Below, one piece after another: positions 1 through 8,700 of a stretch of DNA of 17,947 bases (positions are counted from its first letter, which is position 1; each line of letters starts with the position of its first letter). The stretch comes from Bacteroidales bacterium UBA1757. GTDB taxonomy: Bacteria > Bacteroidota > Bacteroidia > Bacteroidales > UBA1402. The notes under the pieces are model-generated. The model saw only the letters and a program-made list of their open reading frames with translations. It was not told the origin of the DNA and searched no databases. Where the stretch lies: contig DCHH01000020.1 in assembly GCA_002315625.1 (NCBI GenBank), positions 44,130 to 62,076 on the forward strand, in the 5' to 3' direction. A program made the position numbers and the translations under genes.

Positions 1-323
1 GAAAGGGCCCCGCCAAGCAGACGGTTGACCCAACCCAGCATCATGGCATCGAAGAGTTTCTCAATCAAGTGAAAGACCAAGGCACAAAGCACCCAGGCGA
101 GGATGAACAGTACGACGTACGACACGACCCTCAGGGTACCGGCCTCAGCGGAAGGCATAAGGTTGGACAACCAGGGCTGGACCGTTGCGGACAGCATTTT
201 TGCTGCAATGAATCCGACAACGGCACCAACCACGGTACCTATCGACTTGATCAGTCCCTTCACGCAACCGAATATGAAAGAGACAACAAGAATGACCAGA
301 ATTATGATATCTATGGCATTCAT
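1..323 (-). CDS. CvpA family membrane protein (partial, C-terminus beyond window)
   Basis: The gene starts with ATG at 323-321 and stays open to the window edge, giving 107 visible residues (MNAIDIIILVILVVSFIFGC...). The visible part is very hydrophobic. It has an N-terminal membrane helix (about residues 4-20), a Gly-rich amphipathic segment with VKGLIKSIGT, and a further helix at about 67-86, ending near LGWVNRLLGG, which fits the CvpA/colicin V production family (inner membrane). Its biochemical role is poorly defined in general. It begins 13 bases after the infB stop on the same strand and is probably the fourth gene of the rimP-nusA-infB operon, an arrangement common in Bacteroidales. 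The family call rests on the hydrophobic pattern, the Gly-rich N-terminus and this position; the C-terminal half cannot be judged. Confidence 0.8.
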   Translation of the reverse strand, partial: MNAIDIIILVILVVSFIFGCVKGLIKSIGTVVGAVVGFIAAKMLSATVQPWLSNLMPSAEAGTLRVVSYVVLFILAWVLCALVFHLIEKLFDAMMLGWVNRLLGGAL

Positions 324-336
324 TCTCTCAGATGAT

Positions 337-3234
337 TTACAAGGTCTGCTTCACCTCGTGCTCTTCGAACGACTCAATCATGTCGCCAATCTGTACATCG
401 TTGTACGACTTCAGGCTGATACCGCACTCAAGTCCGGCGGTAACCTCCTTGGCGTCATCCTTAAAGCGCTTCAACGAATCAAGTTCGCCGGTGTGAATCA
501 CTATACCGTCGCGGATTACGCGCACTTTGCAGCCGCGCTTGATTTTGCCTTCCTTGACCATACAGCCTGCAACCATACCGACCTTCGAAATGTGGAAGGT
601 TTCGCGTACCTCTGCCGCACCGATTGTCTCCTCTTTCAACACTGGGGCAAGCATACCCTCCATTGCCGACTTGAGTTCCTCAATGGCATCGTAGATGATG
701 GAGTACAGACGAATATCGACACCTTCGCGCTCCGCCAGACGACGGGCATCCGCTGAAGGACGTACCTGGAAACCGATGATGATGGCATTCGAGGCAGAAG
801 CCAGCGTGACATCCGATTCGGAAATCTGACCCACAGCCTTGTGAATCACATTAACCTGAATCTGTTCCGTGCTCAGTTTGATAAGCGAATCTGACAGGGC
901 TTCGACCGAACCGTCAACGTCGCCCTTGACAATAAGGTTGATTTCCTTGAAGTTGCCGATGGCGATACGGCGGCCTATTTCGGCCAGTGTCAGAATCTTT
1001 CCGGTACGAAGTCCCTGCTCACGCTGCAACTGTTCACGCTTGTTGGCAACCTCGCGGGCCTCCTGTTCGGTTTCGAGGACGTTGAAGTTATCACCAGCCT
1101 GCGGAGCACCGTTCAGACCGAGAATCAGAGCGGGCTCACCGGGAGCGGCCTGCTTGATTTTCTGGTTTCGTTCGTTGAACATGGCCTTGATACGGCCGTG
1201 ACAAGTTCCGGCCACCATAATGTCACCCACTTTCAGGGTGCCGTTCTGGACTAGCACAGTAGCGATGTAGCCACGACCCTTGTCAAGAGAGGATTCAATG
1301 ATATTTCCGGTTGCACGACGGTTGGGGTTAGCCTTAAGGTCAAGCATTTCAGCCTCCAACAGGACTTTTTCCAGCAACTCCTTGACACCCATGCCTTGCT
1401 TGGCAGAGATATCCTGGCTCTGGTATTTACCTCCCCAGTCTTCGACAAGGTAGTTCATCTCAGCCAGTTCCTTCTTGATTTTCTCGGGATCGGCTGCAGG
1501 TTTATCCACCTTATTAATAGCAAATACGATAGGGACACCGGCTATTGAAGCATGGTTGATGGCCTCAACGGTCTGCGGCATCACATTATCGTCAGCTGCA
1601 ACAATGATAATGGCAATATCGGTCACCTGTGCACCACGGGCACGCATGGCGGTAAAAGCCTCATGACCAGGGGTATCGAGGAAGGTTATGTGACGGCCGT
1701 CCTCAAGAGTGACGTTGTAGGCACCTATGTGCTGGGTGATACCGCCAGCCTCACCGGCAATGACGTTAGACTTGCGGATGTAGTCCAGCAACGAAGTCTT
1801 ACCATGATCGACATGACCCATCACCGTAATAATCGGGGCACGGGGTACAAGGTCCTCTGCATTGTCCTCCTCTTCATGGATGGCCTGCAGCACCTCTGCA
1901 CTCACATATTCAGTCTGGAAACCGAATTCCTCTGCCACGATATTGATGGTCTCTGCATCCAGACGCTGGTTAATGGATACCATCTGTCCCATTTCCATAC
2001 ACTTGGAAATAATCTGGACGACGGGGAGATTCATCATGTTTGCCAAGTCGTTAACTGTCACGAACTCGGTCAGTTTGATGATGTTTGATTCGGCAGCCTC
2101 ACGAGCCTCCAACTGGTGCTGGCGCTGCGACACAGCTTCACGTTTTTCCTTGCGGTATTTTGTTCCCTTCTTGGGCTTCTGGCTCAGACGGGCCAAAGTG
2201 TCCTTAATCTGCTTCGATACATCCTCGTCACTCACTTCAGGCTTGGTGAACGGGGTCTTGCCATGCTTGTTGCGGTCACCCCGACGGTCGTTGGAAAAGC
2301 TTGGTGACGAAGTATAGTCGCTGCTATCGACACGGACCTTTCCGTCGCGAATACGGTTACGCTTCTTCTTGCCGTTGGCATCAGCACCTTGTCCGTTTGC
2401 ACCTTGTGCAGGCTGGCCGGGAGCTCCAGTACGAGATGGGTTGCCATTGGCCTGCTGGCCCGGGGTACCGGCATGGGGTTTCCTGTCGGCCGCCTCCTTG
2501 GCCCTGCGTTCGTCACGCTCCTTCTGCCTTTCCTGATTGGTTTTCTTTTTCGGACGGGTATATTGGTTGATTGCGTCAAGGTTGATTGTCGAAATTACCT
2601 TGATTGAAGGCGAAAGCTTCTGTCCGGTAAGAGAATAGATATCACCCGACTTTTGCTCTTCCTGTGGTTCGGAATCTGTATCAGCCTCTGCTTCAGCTGC
2701 CTTCTCTTCCTTGGCGTGTTCAGACGGTTGAACGGGCTGAGGTTCCTTTTCAACCTTTTTCTCTACTTCAGTTGCAACAGGTTCGGCCTTTGGAGTTTCA
2801 ACTGCTTTCTCCTTTACAGGGGCAACCTTTTTCTCTTCAACAGGCTCGACTGGCTTTGCAACCTCCTTTGAGGGCTTGCCAACCTGTTCCAGGTCTATCT
2901 TGCCAATTGGCTTGACATGAATAGCGGGTTCAACCTTAGGCTGGACAACAGGCTCTTTCTCCTGAGGCTGCTCAGCCGGCTCATTCTCTGCAGGAGTCGT
3001 CTGAGCAATAACTTCAGCAGGCTTTTCTATCGGCTTTTCCGCGGGTTTTTCTCCGCGAACAGGCATTTCACCTTCTCCAAATTCCTTCCACAACATAGCT
3101 AACGATTCGTCCGACACCTTTGCATTAGGATCGTTATCGGTAGGAATTCCCTTCTTGGTCAGGAACTCCGCCAGCATGGATACGGAGACTCCCGGTCTTA
3201 CTTCTTTGACTATCTTATTTAATCTGACTGCCAT
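337..3234 (-). CDS. infB: Translation initiation factor IF-2
   Basis: IF-2 is the GTPase that brings initiator fMet-tRNA to the 30S subunit and promotes subunit joining in the cytoplasm. With ATG at 3234 the protein is 965 residues. Residues 1-50 are the conserved N-terminal IF-2 module (MAVRLNKIVKEVRPG). Residues about 60-380 are a long low-complexity linker, first Lys/Glu/Pro/Val-rich, then Gly/Asn/Gln/Arg-rich. An IF2_N domain follows at about 383-443. The GTPase domain carries GHVDHGKT (473-480), the GGITQHIGAY switch region, DTPGH (520-524) and NKVD (574-577). The remainder is the translation-factor beta-barrel and C-terminal fMet-tRNA-binding domains. An upstream in-frame ATG at 3255 adds MKKTTIN but lies inside nusA; the inner ATG matches the conserved family start and sits 1 base after the nusA stop, suggesting coupled translation. 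Confidence 0.98.
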   Translation of the reverse strand: MAVRLNKIVKEVRPGVSVSMLAEFLTKKGIPTDNDPNAKVSDESLAMLWKEFGEGEMPVRGEKPAEKPIEKPAEVIAQTTPAENEPAEQPQEKEPVVQPKVEPAIHVKPIGKIDLEQVGKPSKEVAKPVEPVEEKKVAPVKEKAVETPKAEPVATEVEKKVEKEPQPVQPSEHAKEEKAAEAEADTDSEPQEEQKSGDIYSLTGQKLSPSIKVISTINLDAINQYTRPKKKTNQERQKERDERRAKEAADRKPHAGTPGQQANGNPSRTGAPGQPAQGANGQGADANGKKKRNRIRDGKVRVDSSDYTSSPSFSNDRRGDRNKHGKTPFTKPEVSDEDVSKQIKDTLARLSQKPKKGTKYRKEKREAVSQRQHQLEAREAAESNIIKLTEFVTVNDLANMMNLPVVQIISKCMEMGQMVSINQRLDAETINIVAEEFGFQTEYVSAEVLQAIHEEEDNAEDLVPRAPIITVMGHVDHGKTSLLDYIRKSNVIAGEAGGITQHIGAYNVTLEDGRHITFLDTPGHEAFTAMRARGAQVTDIAIIIVAADDNVMPQTVEAINHASIAGVPIVFAINKVDKPAADPEKIKKELAEMNYLVEDWGGKYQSQDISAKQGMGVKELLEKVLLEAEMLDLKANPNRRATGNIIESSLDKGRGYIATVLVQNGTLKVGDIMVAGTCHGRIKAMFNERNQKIKQAAPGEPALILGLNGAPQAGDNFNVLETEQEAREVANKREQLQREQGLRTGKILTLAEIGRRIAIGNFKEINLIVKGDVDGSVEALSDSLIKLSTEQIQVNVIHKAVGQISESDVTLASASNAIIIGFQVRPSADARRLAEREGVDIRLYSIIYDAIEELKSAMEGMLAPVLKEETIGAAEVRETFHISKVGMVAGCMVKEGKIKRGCKVRVIRDGIVIHTGELDSLKRFKDDAKEVTAGLECGISLKSYNDVQIGDMIESFEEHEVKQTL

Positions 3235-3235
3235 A

Positions 3236-4513
3236 TTAATTGTTGTCTTCTTCAAATTCTGCTTTCAATATAGCCAGGACTTCGTCCACGGTGCTTTCCT
3301 CCAGGTCAGCCTTTTCAATCAGGGTCTCACGAGGAATGGCAAGCACATTGCGGGCGGTATCGCAACCAATGGCCTTCAAGGCATTGATTACCCACTCATC
3401 GATTTCATCCTTGAACTCGTCAAGGTAGATATCATCCTCTTCTTCGGCTCCTTCAGTCTCACGGAACACATCGATGGTATAGCCGGTCAGCATACTTGCC
3501 AAACGGATATTCATACCACCTTTACCGATAGCCATAGAAACCTCTTCGGGCTTGAGCCATACAGAAGCCTGCTTGTTGGCTTCGTCCAGACGGATGGAAG
3601 ATACCTTGGCAGGGCTCAGGGCACGCTGGATGAAGAGTGTGATGTTCGGTGTATAATTGATGACATCGATATTCTCATTCTGAAGCTCACGAACGATACC
3701 ATGGATGCGGGCACCCTTTACACCAACGCAAGCACCAACCGGGTCGATGCGGTCATCGTACGATTCCACGGCAATCTTTGCACGCTCACCCGGGATACGG
3801 GCCACACGGCGGATGGTAATAAGTCCATCGTGGATTTCGGGCACTTCCAGTTCCAGAAGACGCTCCAGGAAAACAGTCGAAGTACGGGAAAGAATCACCT
3901 TGGGATTATTGTTCTTGTCATCCACGTGGTCGATGATGGCACGAACGGTCTCGCCCTTGCGGTAGAAGTCTCCGGGAATCTGTTCGGTCTTTGGCAACAG
4001 CAGTTCGTTGTTGTCTTCGTCGATGAGCAGGATCTCCTTCTTCCAGATCTGATAGACCTCGCCGCTTACGATTTGCCCCACCATCTCTTTGAAATGACGG
4101 GTCAGGTTCTCTTTCTGGAGTTCCATAATCTTGGAGGCAAGCGTCTGACGCAGAGTAAGGATGGCGCGGCGGCCAAACTCTGTCACGGGTACCCTGTTGG
4201 TGATTTCCTCACCCACCTCGTAGTCTTCATCGATTTTGAGGGCTTCGCTCAGGGCAATCTGGTTCGCGGGATCAGTCAGGGTATCATCCTCGACGATTTC
4301 CCTGTTGTGCCAGATTTCAAAGTCACCGTTGTCGGGGTTGACAAGGACATTGTAGTGCTCATCCGTGCCCTTCATCTTGGCGATGACACTCTGGAATGAT
4401 TCAACAATCACATTGATCATTGTGGAACGGTCGATGTTTTTCGACTCCTTGAATTCGGAGAAAACCTCCGCCAGGTTGATTTTCTCCTCTGTTGCAGCTG
4501 TTTTGGTTGCCAT
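3236..4513 (-). CDS. nusA: Transcription termination/antitermination factor NusA
   Basis: NusA binds RNA polymerase and nascent RNA and modulates pausing, termination and antitermination. The chosen ATG at 4513 (MATKTAATEEK) gives 425 residues, the usual length for the Bacteroidota form. Order of domains: N-terminal RNAP-binding region (about 1-135, including AILTLRQTLASKIMEL), S1 domain (about 143-210, with GQIVSGEVYQIWKKE), KH1 (about 225-300, with KGARIHGIVREL) and KH2 (about 300-355, with IGKGGMNIRL). A short acidic, helical C-terminus follows (about 365-425). The reading frame stays open to an ATG at 4585, but that 24-residue extension overlaps rimP and has no conserved character. The gene follows rimP after about 60 bases and precedes infB by 1 base, the classic operon order. 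NusA autoregulates this operon in E. coli; whether it does so here is unknown. Confidence 0.97.
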   Translation of the reverse strand: MATKTAATEEKINLAEVFSEFKESKNIDRSTMINVIVESFQSVIAKMKGTDEHYNVLVNPDNGDFEIWHNREIVEDDTLTDPANQIALSEALKIDEDYEVGEEITNRVPVTEFGRRAILTLRQTLASKIMELQKENLTRHFKEMVGQIVSGEVYQIWKKEILLIDEDNNELLLPKTEQIPGDFYRKGETVRAIIDHVDDKNNNPKVILSRTSTVFLERLLELEVPEIHDGLITIRRVARIPGERAKIAVESYDDRIDPVGACVGVKGARIHGIVRELQNENIDVINYTPNITLFIQRALSPAKVSSIRLDEANKQASVWLKPEEVSMAIGKGGMNIRLASMLTGYTIDVFRETEGAEEEDDIYLDEFKDEIDEWVINALKAIGCDTARNVLAIPRETLIEKADLEESTVDEVLAILKAEFEEDNN

Positions 4514-4574
4514 TGTTTTTTTGATTATCGTATTTATTGATTCGAATTGTCTTTTGCCGTGACCTTTATTATGG

Positions 4575-5042
4575 TTAGAATTCAAGGTGATAGCAGACGC
4601 TGTTCACCTCTTCATAGCGATAGGTTTCGTCCATTGCCTGGCTGACCGGCCGCTTTGCACCTTCGGGTTTGACCTTGCGAATTACATTAACGCAAAATGA
4701 ATCGTCGTTGACAGCCTGAAGAATGCCAACGAAACGATGACCGTCCTTGAGGCTGACCTCAACGTCCTGACCGATGCATTTCAGATATTGTTTGCGCACC
4801 TTGAAGGGTTGTCCCAGACCGGCTGAGGATATCTCCAGCGAATAGTCTTCGACATCGCGGTCGAAACGGCTTTCAATGAAATCGTTAAGTGCCGCACAGT
4901 CATCGATATCGACCGAACCGCGCTCCGTCTCCATCTCAATGGAAATCCGATTGTCGCTCCCGACTTTCAAATCGACGAGGAAGAAACCTTTCTCTCCCAT
5001 CCACTGCTCAGCAGTCTGCCTGAGTGTTTCTTTATTTATCAT
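4575..5042 (-). CDS. rimP: Ribosome maturation factor RimP
   Basis: RimP assists maturation of the 30S subunit. The 155-residue length is normal for the family. The N-terminal alpha/beta domain holds the region around GSVDIDDCAALNDFIESR and the signature DYSLEISSAGLGQPF (about residues 81-95). The C-terminal Sm-like barrel follows, with VEVSLKDGHRFVGILQAVNDD. The start at 5042 is supported by a Shine-Dalgarno-like AAGGAG (5054-5049) at normal spacing, which is unusually strong for Bacteroidota. It is the first gene of the rimP-nusA-infB-cvpA operon, preceded by a consensus Bacteroidota promoter and a hairpin-bearing leader. Confidence 0.96.
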   Translation of the reverse strand: MINKETLRQTAEQWMGEKGFFLVDLKVGSDNRISIEMETERGSVDIDDCAALNDFIESRFDRDVEDYSLEISSAGLGQPFKVRKQYLKCIGQDVEVSLKDGHRFVGILQAVNDDSFCVNVIRKVKPEGAKRPVSQAMDETYRYEEVNSVCYHLEF

Positions 5043-5064
5043 GTTTCTCTCCTTAAAAAAGAAT

Positions 5065-5091
5065 CGGAAGAACTCCCTTTGAGTTCCTCCG
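5065..5091 (-). promoter_or_regulatory. Leader hairpin with T-run before rimP (possible attenuator)
   Basis: Read on the minus strand, CGGAGGAACTC (5091-5081) pairs with GAGTTCTTCCG (5075-5065) across an AAAGG loop. That is 11 consecutive pairs, one of them a G-U wobble that would be an A-C mismatch in plus-strand RNA. Four bases later comes TTTTTT (5060-5055), then the rimP Shine-Dalgarno sequence and ATG. The element lies between the promoter and the first gene, so it would be transcribed in the 5' leader. It resembles an intrinsic terminator, although the T-run is short and not directly adjacent to the stem. An attenuation role is inference. Confidence 0.55.
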
Positions 5092-5110
5092 ACGCCTTCA
5101 AAATCAAGCG

Positions 5111-5141
5111 CAAAGGTACAGATTTTTTCGGATTACCCAAA
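5111..5141 (-). promoter_or_regulatory. Promoter of the rimP-nusA-infB operon
   Basis: On the minus strand a -33 element TTTG (5141-5138) is separated by 19 bases from the -7 element TACCTTTG (5118-5111), followed by C. This matches the known Bacteroidota primary-sigma consensus TTTG-N19-21-TAnnTTTG. Transcription would start near 5105, giving a leader of about 60 bases. Confidence 0.8.
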
Positions 5142-5151
5142 AAAATCTGTA
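5117..5151 (-). repeat. 35-base hairpin overlapping the rimP promoter, downstream of the barrel gene
   Basis: TACAGATTTTTT (5117-5128) and AAAAAATCTGTA (5140-5151) form a perfect 12-bp inverted repeat. In minus-strand RNA four more pairs (U-G, G-C, G-C, G-U) close the stem to 16 bp with a UAA loop; in plus-strand RNA two of these would be mismatches. It starts about 23 bases after the stop of the outer-membrane gene on the same strand and overlaps the -33 and part of the -7 of the rimP promoter. It may be a 3'-end hairpin for the upstream gene, an operator for rimP, or both. No U-tract follows it. Confidence 0.6.
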
Positions 5152-5174
5152 AAATGCCTGTAAAAAAGTTGATA

Positions 5175-5612
5175 TTAGAACCTGTAACGGATGCCGAGCG
5201 AGGGGTACCAGCCTTTGAAGAAAGTAGTTTCACCGCCGAAACGGACAATGTCGGGACGAAGATCAAGCGAAAGCTGCAACGGAACAGTCGCAAAAGTGTA
5301 GTCGCCACCTATCTGGGCACAAATGGAAAAATGTGCTCCGTTATTGATATTCATTCCGACACCGGGGCCTGCATAGAAATTCCACTCGCCGTTACTCCAG
5401 TTGGGAGAAGCAAAAATAAAATCATACATAGCGTGGACGGCAAAGTCCTTCTCAAAAAGACCAAGGTCGCCTTCCAAGAACGAGTTTCCGAACGCATGCT
5501 GATATGAGGCTTCAATACCATACGATGCCCTGATACCGATTGCACGGGGTTCAGCCTTGGCAACGATAGACACTAAAGTAATAATGACAATAATTGAAAT
5601 AAGTTTTTTCAT
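5175..5612 (-). CDS. Small outer-membrane beta-barrel-like protein
   Basis: The predicted protein has 145 residues. ATG at 5612 opens a clear signal peptide (MKKLISIIVIITLVSIVAKA) with a signal peptidase I site after AKA (residues 18-20). The mature part has alternating aromatic/polar beta-strand patterns with Gly-rich turns (YAGPGVGMNI, ICAQIGGDYTF, LSLDLRPDIV) and ends in ...YPSLGIRYRF. A C-terminal Phe is typical of BAM-inserted barrels. The length suggests a small barrel of the OmpW/OmpA-like or porin-like class; no specific function can be named. The frame is open further upstream (to 5723), but that extension crosses its own promoter. The gene is divergent from the ligase-ACP-oxoamine synthase gene, with about 100 bases between start codons, so the two could be co-controlled. 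Confidence 0.8.
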   Translation of the reverse strand: MKKLISIIVIITLVSIVAKAEPRAIGIRASYGIEASYQHAFGNSFLEGDLGLFEKDFAVHAMYDFIFASPNWSNGEWNFYAGPGVGMNINNGAHFSICAQIGGDYTFATVPLQLSLDLRPDIVRFGGETTFFKGWYPSLGIRYRF

Positions 5613-5639
5613 AGTCTGTTTCTGTTTTGAACTTTCCTG

Positions 5640-5671
5640 CAAAAATAGCATGAAGAAGATATATCGCCAAA
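5640..5671 (-). promoter_or_regulatory. Promoter of the outer-membrane beta-barrel gene
   Basis: On the minus strand TTTG (5671-5668) is followed after 20 bases by TATTTTTG (5647-5640) and a C, a full match to the Bacteroidota -33/-7 consensus. The ATG at 5612 lies about 20-25 bases after the expected transcription start. Confidence 0.8.
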
Positions 5672-5678
5672 TAATTCT

Positions 5679-5686
5679 TATCTTTG
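5679..5686 (+). promoter_or_regulatory. -7 promoter element of the ligase-ACP-oxoamine synthase gene
   Basis: TATCTTTG followed by C fits the Bacteroidota -7 consensus TAnnTTTG. I see no convincing TTTG 19-21 bases upstream, so the promoter may be weak or activator-dependent. Its position places transcription start near 5693, which excludes in-frame ATGs at 5557 and 5650 and favours the GTG at 5713 as start codon. Confidence 0.6.
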
Positions 5687-5712
5687 CCGCTCGGATTTTA
5701 AAAAGAGACATT

Positions 5713-8700
5713 GTGGAATACAAAAATTCGTCTCGGCGTCACATCGAAGGATACGATGTAGTCGGTAATTGTGCCGCGCTGGCTAAGGAAAAGACATTCA
5801 GTAATTTATACAAGCTCATCTGCAGCCACGGAGATACATACGCCGCCTTTTGGATAGAGGGCGGAGAGCGTAAACATGCTTCTTTTGACGAGCTGGCAGA
5901 GTTGGCTGACAATTGGGGCGCACTGATTGCCAAAACTATTGGTACAGAAGGGCGTGTGGCTATTTCCCTTGATGCCTGCAAGGAGTGGTTCCCCCTTTTC
6001 TGGGGTCTGGTCCGTACAGGACACGATACACTCCTGCTCGATGCCTCAATGAGTGACGAAAAGACGGCAGCAACGATGGACAAATGCAATTGTACCATTC
6101 TTGTTTCGGGCCGACGTCGCAATCTGCCCCCAAAATACAGGACTTATACAGTGTCCGAATTTATGCAGGCTCCCAAAGCCAACGGTTTCCAACCTGTATG
6201 GGGGCATGATATTGCCCTTTGCACCAGCGGTACGACATCCGATTCGAATATGTTCGTTTACGATGAGGAGACCATTTGCGAAATAGCCCTTTTCTCCGAA
6301 AAAGTTTTCAAGGAGAACCGTCTGCTCATCGACAATATCAATTTCCGCACCCTTGCATTCCTGCCATTCCATCATATCCTTGGATTTGCAGGAATTTTCA
6401 TTTGGAGCCATTTCCTGGGCTACACCACAGTCTATCTGAAAGACCGCGCACCTCAGACAATCGCCGAGACAGTCAAGCGCTGCAAGGTCTCGCAGATTGT
6501 CACGGTGCCCCTTCTGGCAAACTCCATGACGAAAACTTTCTATGCCCAATTAAATAAGGAGAACAAGGCTGTTCGGGGACTTTTCAACATGATGATTGAA
6601 TTCAGCCTGATGGTACAGGGAATCTTCCCGAAAGCCGGTCACCGTATGGCTGCCCGGATATTCCGCCGCACACAAGAAAAGATGCTGGGTACCCATATCA
6701 AAAGCATCGTCCTGGGTGGAAGCCACGCCGACCCCGCCAGCCTCAGACTTATGAATGCCCTTGGCTACTATACTCTCTGCGGCTTTGGCATGACTGAGAC
6801 TGCCATTACCAGTTTTGAGACCAACTGGAACCTTCAGAACCGACTGAAAGGAAGCATAGGCGCACCTATGTCGAACACAGAATACCGTATCAAGGGTGGA
6901 GGCACTATAGGTGAACTCCAGATTCGTGGTACTGGCATGCACGACGGCCGTTTCGTTGACGGCAAGCTCCTTCCGGCAGACATCGACAAGGATGGCTGGT
7001 TCTCTTCCGGCGACATTATCCATATCAACAAGGCCGCTAAGCAATACCTTATTGAAGGACGTATAAAAGAAGTCATCGTAAACGAGTCGGGCGAGAATGT
7101 ATATCCTGACGAACTGGAAGATTCCTTCCCGAAAGTGGAAGGTGTCGAGCAGATGACCATTATGGGCACGGAACGGAAAGGTTCCCGTTATGAAGATATC
7201 ACGCTGTTGATGAACGTGGGCAAACTCTGCAAGGAAGAAGAGTTCCTTAAAAAGTTAGGCTCCGACATTCGGGCGATAAACGATACCCTGCCTGCTTACA
7301 AACGTCTGTCACGTGTTTTGGTTACTCCAACTACCCTTCCAACTGCCAACGGCTTTAAAATCAAACGTTTGGAAGTTAAGAAGATGATTCGCAACAATCG
7401 TCTGGAGACATACGAACTCAGCCTCAGCGGCACCAGCCGCCTAGTTGCCGACCAGCCCGAACCCTCTTCCAATTCGCCTGTAATCGGAAAGGACAAACGC
7501 GAAGAGATGATTGCCAAGGTGCGCAATGTCTTTTCGGAGGTTTTGTCAATCCCCGTCGAGGATATCAACAACGATTCCCATTTCATTGATGACCTTCACG
7601 GTGACAGCCTTCAGATGCTTGCCGTCCTCACTCATTTGGAGGAAGATTTCAGCATAATTGTACCAAGCGAGGAATACATCAGCTGCTCAACACCGACAAA
7701 CACTGCCGATATGTTGCTGCGCGTTATCTACGGAGGCTCACAAACCTGCCATCCGACAGAGAAATCTCCCGTAACCCGCTTCGAAGATTCCGAAGAATAC
7801 AAATCGTTCCGCCATCGTATCGACGAACTGCTTGCATCAGGCGACGACCCCTATTTTATTCCTCACGAGTCCCCTCTTCGCGACACTTGCATAGTCAACG
7901 GACGCACACTGATTGACTTCGGCAACTACAACTATGCCGGCATGAGCGGCCGTCCCGAGGTGAACGAAGCTGCAAAGAAAGCCATCGACCAATACGGCAC
8001 CAGTGCCAGCGGCAGCCGTCTGTTAGCTGGTGAAAAACCCATCCACAGAGAACTTGAACAAGCCATTGCAAAATGGAAACATGCCGAAGATGCCGTGGTC
8101 TGCGTAGGCGGCCACTCCACCAACGTAACTTTCGTGGGTAACTTCTGCGGCAAAAACGACCTTATCCTCTATGACGCCCTTGCTCACAATTCGGTTGCAC
8201 AAGGATGCCGTCTTTCGGAGGCTCTGACAAAATCGTTCCCGCACAACGACATCAAGGCACTGGAATCAATTCTGGAAAAGCAGCGTAAATATTTTGAAAA
8301 GGTTCTGATTGTCATTGAAGGTGTCTATAGCATGGACGGCGATATCTCTGATGTACCGGCATTCGTGGCCGTGAAGAAGAAATACGGCTGCTTCCTTATG
8401 GTCGATGAGGCTCACAGCGCATGCGTACTTGGACCTACAGGCGGCGGCGTGGATGAATATTTCCACCTTGCCGGTGACGACATCGACATCAAGATGGGCA
8501 CACTGTCAAAAGGTTTGGGCACCTGCGGCGGCTATCTTGCAGGGAAAAAAGAACTCGTTACCTACCTCCGTTACAACCTGCCCGGCTTTGTCTTCAGCGT
8601 CGGTCTGTCGCCTGCCCTGGCAGCAGCCTCTCTAGAAGCCATCCATCTTCTTCAGAACGACCCCACCATCATGGAGCACATGCAGCGCAACATCGACTGC

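Noticed and set aside
1552..2317. Several plus-strand open frames opposite infB
   Set aside because: They are antisense shadows of the IF-2 coding sequence, which is conserved throughout.
2232..2579. Arg/Pro-rich minus-strand frame inside infB
   Set aside because: Alternative frame of the low-complexity IF-2 linker; composition explains it.
3155..4399. 414-codon open frame on the plus strand opposite nusA
   Set aside because: It is a mirror of the nusA frame; the minus-strand protein has clear NusA domains and the plus-strand translation has no recognisable family features.
5043..5174. tRNA gene upstream of rimP, as in E. coli metY-rimP
   Set aside because: The region holds only the promoter and two hairpins; no cloverleaf can be drawn.
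5079..5507. Plus-strand 142-codon frame opposite the outer-membrane gene
   Set aside because: The minus strand has a signal peptide, barrel-like strands and a consensus promoter; the plus frame has none of these.
5557..5712. N-terminal extension of the fusion protein with two hydrophobic stretches
   Set aside because: It crosses the divergent gene and both promoters; a transcript from the -7 element at 5679-5686 could not encode it.
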